A stretch of 64,000 bases of DNA from Sinosporangium siamense (lineage in GTDB: Bacteria; Actinomycetota; Actinomycetes; Streptosporangiales; Streptosporangiaceae), in assembly GCF_016863435.1 (NCBI RefSeq), contig NZ_BOOW01000006.1, positions 248,001 through 312,000 on the forward strand, read 5' to 3'. Made by a program: the position numbers and the translations under genes. The notes under the pieces were generated by a model that was not told where the DNA came from, did no database searches, and was given only the letters and a program-made list of their open reading frames with translations. This document shows positions 61,909 through 64,000 of this stretch, one piece after another; position 1 is the stretch's first letter, and each line of letters opens with the position of its first letter.

Positions 61909-62787
61909 TCACTCCTCTTCCAGGTCGACGCCGGGGTCACAGCCGGGATTGCATGAAGGTTCGCACGGGTAGCATTGCCCGTCGTTGTGTGGCCCGCACA
62001 TTCTGATCTCTTGCAACGCCGCGGCAATCTTGTCGGCGGCAGGCCTCATCCTGTCGAGCGCGTTACGCAAGCCCAACTCGCGCACGTCTCCGACAGCCAT
62101 CCATCGCGCCAGTGGACATGGCGTGACCTCCCCGTTAGGAAGCACAGCTGCCGACCGCAGCCCGCATGCCCCACAGAGTTCGGTGATCTCGGGTGCCTTG
62201 CGTTGCGGGCGGCCAAGCAAGCGGAGCCTGTCTACGCCGATCTCAGTCACGCCCATCGTGGTGAGCAGGTCCTTGGCCTGCTCGATTCGCTGCCCCTCTA
62301 GAATGTGCACCATCCCTATTCTCAGCGGGATAGAACGATCGAGGACACGGACGATGTTCTCCTGGGTGCTCTTCAGTGTGTCGCGACCAGTAATCTGCCG
62401 GTGCTCGCTCTCGTCATCTGAGTAAAAGGAGCACGCGATGCGCACTCCTGGCAGCGCGAACACCTCCAGCAGACGGTCGGGAAGGTGGGCCAGATGGCTG
62501 TAAACCTCCACCTAAAGGCCAAGCCCGAGGGCATGCCTAATCAGGTCCTCCAGCCCCTGATAGAGGGTCGGCTCGCCTCCGATCATAGAGATCGTACGCG
62601 CCCCGAGCCGGGCAGCCTGGTTGAACGTTGCCTTCCAGTCGGCAACGCTCATAGTTCCGTCATTTCCGTCCGGTCCTGCCGAGGCATAGCAGTGAATGCA
62701 GCGTAATCCACATCTGGTAGTTAACTCGGCCCATAGGAAACGCAGACTCGCAACTGTGGGTTGTGCGGGGAGCGGTGGAGCGGTCAT
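61909..62787 (-). pseudogene. Radical SAM/SPASM peptide maturase interrupted by an in-frame TAG
   Basis: From ATG 62787 (GAGGA nine bases upstream) the reading frame encodes CxxxCxxC (Cys26, Cys30, Cys33) in TTRCGLRCIHCYASAG and MIGGEPTLY, then reaches TAG at codon 92 (62514-62512) after LGLGL. The frame resumes with VEVYSHLAHLPDRLLEVFAL and continues to the SPASM region (CGACGLRSAAVLPNGEVTPCPLARW; CYPCEPSCNPGCDPG). Homology runs across the stop, so one base change (AAG or CAG to TAG) or read-through is implied. A GTG straight after the stop could restart a C-terminal piece without the radical SAM core. Confidence 0.8.
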
Positions 62788-63011
62788 CTGGTGACATCCT
62801 CGCGACACGGCGGCCGGATAAGAACCTCGCCCCATCAGGGCTGATGAGGCCGCACCACGACGGTCCACCACGCCCGCCGCCTCCGTCAAGCCCCTCCGAG
62901 GTGTGGTTTTTAGGGCCATGTATACCGCTTATCAGGAATACCAGAGCCTCAGAATAGTTGAAAGTCAGCTGTTTACGTTTTATGGAGAATATTTGGCGTT
63001 GAGCGATTCGA
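62788..63011 (-). other. Leader of the maturase operon; candidate site for a missing precursor peptide
   Basis: AT-richer than the flanks (62925-63000). An in-frame ATG at 62919 would add 44 residues to the maturase. A second frame reads IHGPKNHTSEGL followed by a Gly run and PSWCG but has no start codon. TGATAAG and TATAC around 62930 are promoter-like. No precursor can be called. Confidence 0.35.
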
Positions 63012-64000
63012 TTAGGTCTGCTTGAGGGGGGAGTAGTCGTCCGGCTCCACGCCGAAGGTCCAGGCGACGCCGGCTCGGGCGGTTTCGGTGGACGGGGGGA
63101 CACGGAGCCAGTAGCGGCGGGAGGTGCCGTCGGGCTCGGGCGTGGAGTTGACGACCTCCACCATCACTACGGGCTCGTCGTTGGGCATGTCCACCCGCCA
63201 CAACACGCCTGTCTCGTCCTTCTGGACGGGCTTGGCGCCGGTGTCGGTGAGGTAGCGGTCGAAGCCGTAGTGTTCGAGCATGACTCGCCGCAGCTCGGCG
63301 TTGTCCTGCTCCCTGATGTCGGCCGGGGTGGCCGTGGGCAGGGTGGCGATGAAGTCTCCGGGGACGGGCATGCCGCTCCACGCGTGCAGGGCGAACCCGC
63401 CCTGGTAGGCCAGCGCCGGGCCGTCGCCCCGGTGGAGCCGGGCCAGCTCGTCGCGGTGGAGCTCCACGGGGAGCTCGGCCGCGATGACCAGGCGCTCGAA
63501 CGGCCACCACCATCCGGCTGCCCGGGTGACCTCGGCCAGGGCAGCCAGCCCCTCGGGCCAGGCGGCCTCGGTCGCCCCCCCACCTTGAACCAGACCGTCG
63601 AACACCGCCAGCCAGGCCGCGTCCTGGTGGCCGAGGATCGCGTCGAGGGTGGCCTCGCGCAACATCCGGGCCTTGGCGTCGTCCTGCTCCGGCACCAGTT
63701 CGCCGATGGCACGCCGGACCTGGGTCACCAGGCTCGACGTGGGCGGCCAGAGACGCCCTCCGGTGAGCGACCAGGCGTGCGCCCACCCCTGCGGGCCCAA
63801 CTCGGTCACGGCAGCCGACCGTGCCGCCTCCCACGGGAGGTCGCGGACGACCCGGCGAACGCTCTGCCCCGCCTCGGCCGCCCCCACCAGCTCTCGCACC
63901 TCGGCGACCATCGCGGCCACCGGACCCTCGGTGAACCCGCCGAGGTCCTGACCGGTGACCAGCAGTGCGGCGATCGCTCCATGAGCGGGCGAAGGGACCC
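63012..64000 (-). CDS. DUF6745 protein (N-terminus beyond the window)
   Basis: The frame is open from the stop at 63012 to the window edge; a GTG at 63920 and ATG 63911 are internal, and the residues upstream (AHGAIAALLVTGQDLGGFTEG) look coding, so the gene continues past 64000. The C-terminal third (LRRVMLEHYGFDRYL, TGVLWRVDMPNDEPVVMVEVVN, RRYWLRVPPSTETARAGVAWTFGV) is the DUF6745 pattern found in many actinobacterial LRR- and conflict-linked proteins. Function unknown. It ends 5' of the maturase operon on the same strand. Confidence 0.8.
   Translation of the reverse strand, partial: VPSPAHGAIAALLVTGQDLGGFTEGPVAAMVAEVRELVGAAEAGQSVRRVVRDLPWEAARSAAVTELGPQGWAHAWSLTGGRLWPPTSSLVTQVRRAIGELVPEQDDAKARMLREATLDAILGHQDAAWLAVFDGLVQGGGATEAAWPEGLAALAEVTRAAGWWWPFERLVIAAELPVELHRDELARLHRGDGPALAYQGGFALHAWSGMPVPGDFIATLPTATPADIREQDNAELRRVMLEHYGFDRYLTDTGAKPVQKDETGVLWRVDMPNDEPVVMVEVVNSTPEPDGTSRRYWLRVPPSTETARAGVAWTFGVEPDDYSPLKQT

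Noticed and set aside
1-64000. CRISPR array, IS element, prophage or tRNA/rRNA gene
   Set aside because: No short-spaced direct-repeat array, transposase, integrase, phage structural gene or tRNA/rRNA sequence was seen on either strand.

Overview
The window is GC-rich, tightly packed bacterial DNA with leaderless and GTG/TTG starts. The polA and rpsA sequences, the AztABCD-type zinc system and the PBP/STAND-like genes point to a filamentous actinobacterium, most likely of the Streptosporangiaceae (Nonomuraea/Streptosporangium type). That placement is inferred from gene content; no rRNA or tRNA gene is visible.

Layout. 1-2510 (minus): the end of a branched-chain amino-acid ABC operon (livH-livM-livG, livG cut by the window edge); LivH carries an unusual secreted N-terminal domain. 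2983-8045: a zinc import locus, aztA diverging from aztB-aztD-aztC-aztD, with a Zur box in the divergent promoter. 8644-16605: housekeeping block with a PaaI-type thioesterase, DNA polymerase I, a polysaccharide deacetylase with a long disordered N-terminus, ribosomal protein S1 with its promoter and terminator, and a GNAT enzyme. 16876-33022: a peptide-oriented block with a secreted TAP-like hydrolase, an S9 peptidase, two serine beta-lactamase-fold hydrolases, a PucR regulator, three paralogous peptide-binding lipoproteins and a Dpp/Opp transporter in which permease C and ATPase D are one protein. Each binding-protein gene is preceded by the same 57-bp inverted-repeat element. 32977-37714: two small regulatory loci, an XRE/SDR divergent pair and an ABC-2 exporter diverging from a membrane protein plus winged-helix regulator, with two matching operators over the two -10 boxes.

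37.8-64 kb is accessory DNA. Three tandem paralogues (885, 949 and 878 residues) fuse a degenerate P-loop-NTPase-like cytoplasmic part with membrane helices and an extracellular type-1 periplasmic-binding domain. Each has its own ECF-sigma-like promoter, and the 3' scar of a further copy lies between copies 2 and 3. Around them are a TetR-like-HTH/TPR fusion, a dioxygenase pair, a macro-domain protein behind a frameshifted effector-associated-domain gene, and a protein resembling GTPase-associated conflict proteins. Then comes the uncharacterised STM4015-STM4013-STM4012-STM4011 cluster (two radical SAM enzymes, a sulfatase-like hydrolase, a leucine-rich-repeat protein) without STM4014. A convergent pair follows: a PIMT-like methyltransferase and a radical SAM/SPASM peptide maturase interrupted by an in-frame amber codon. 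The window ends in a partial DUF6745 gene.
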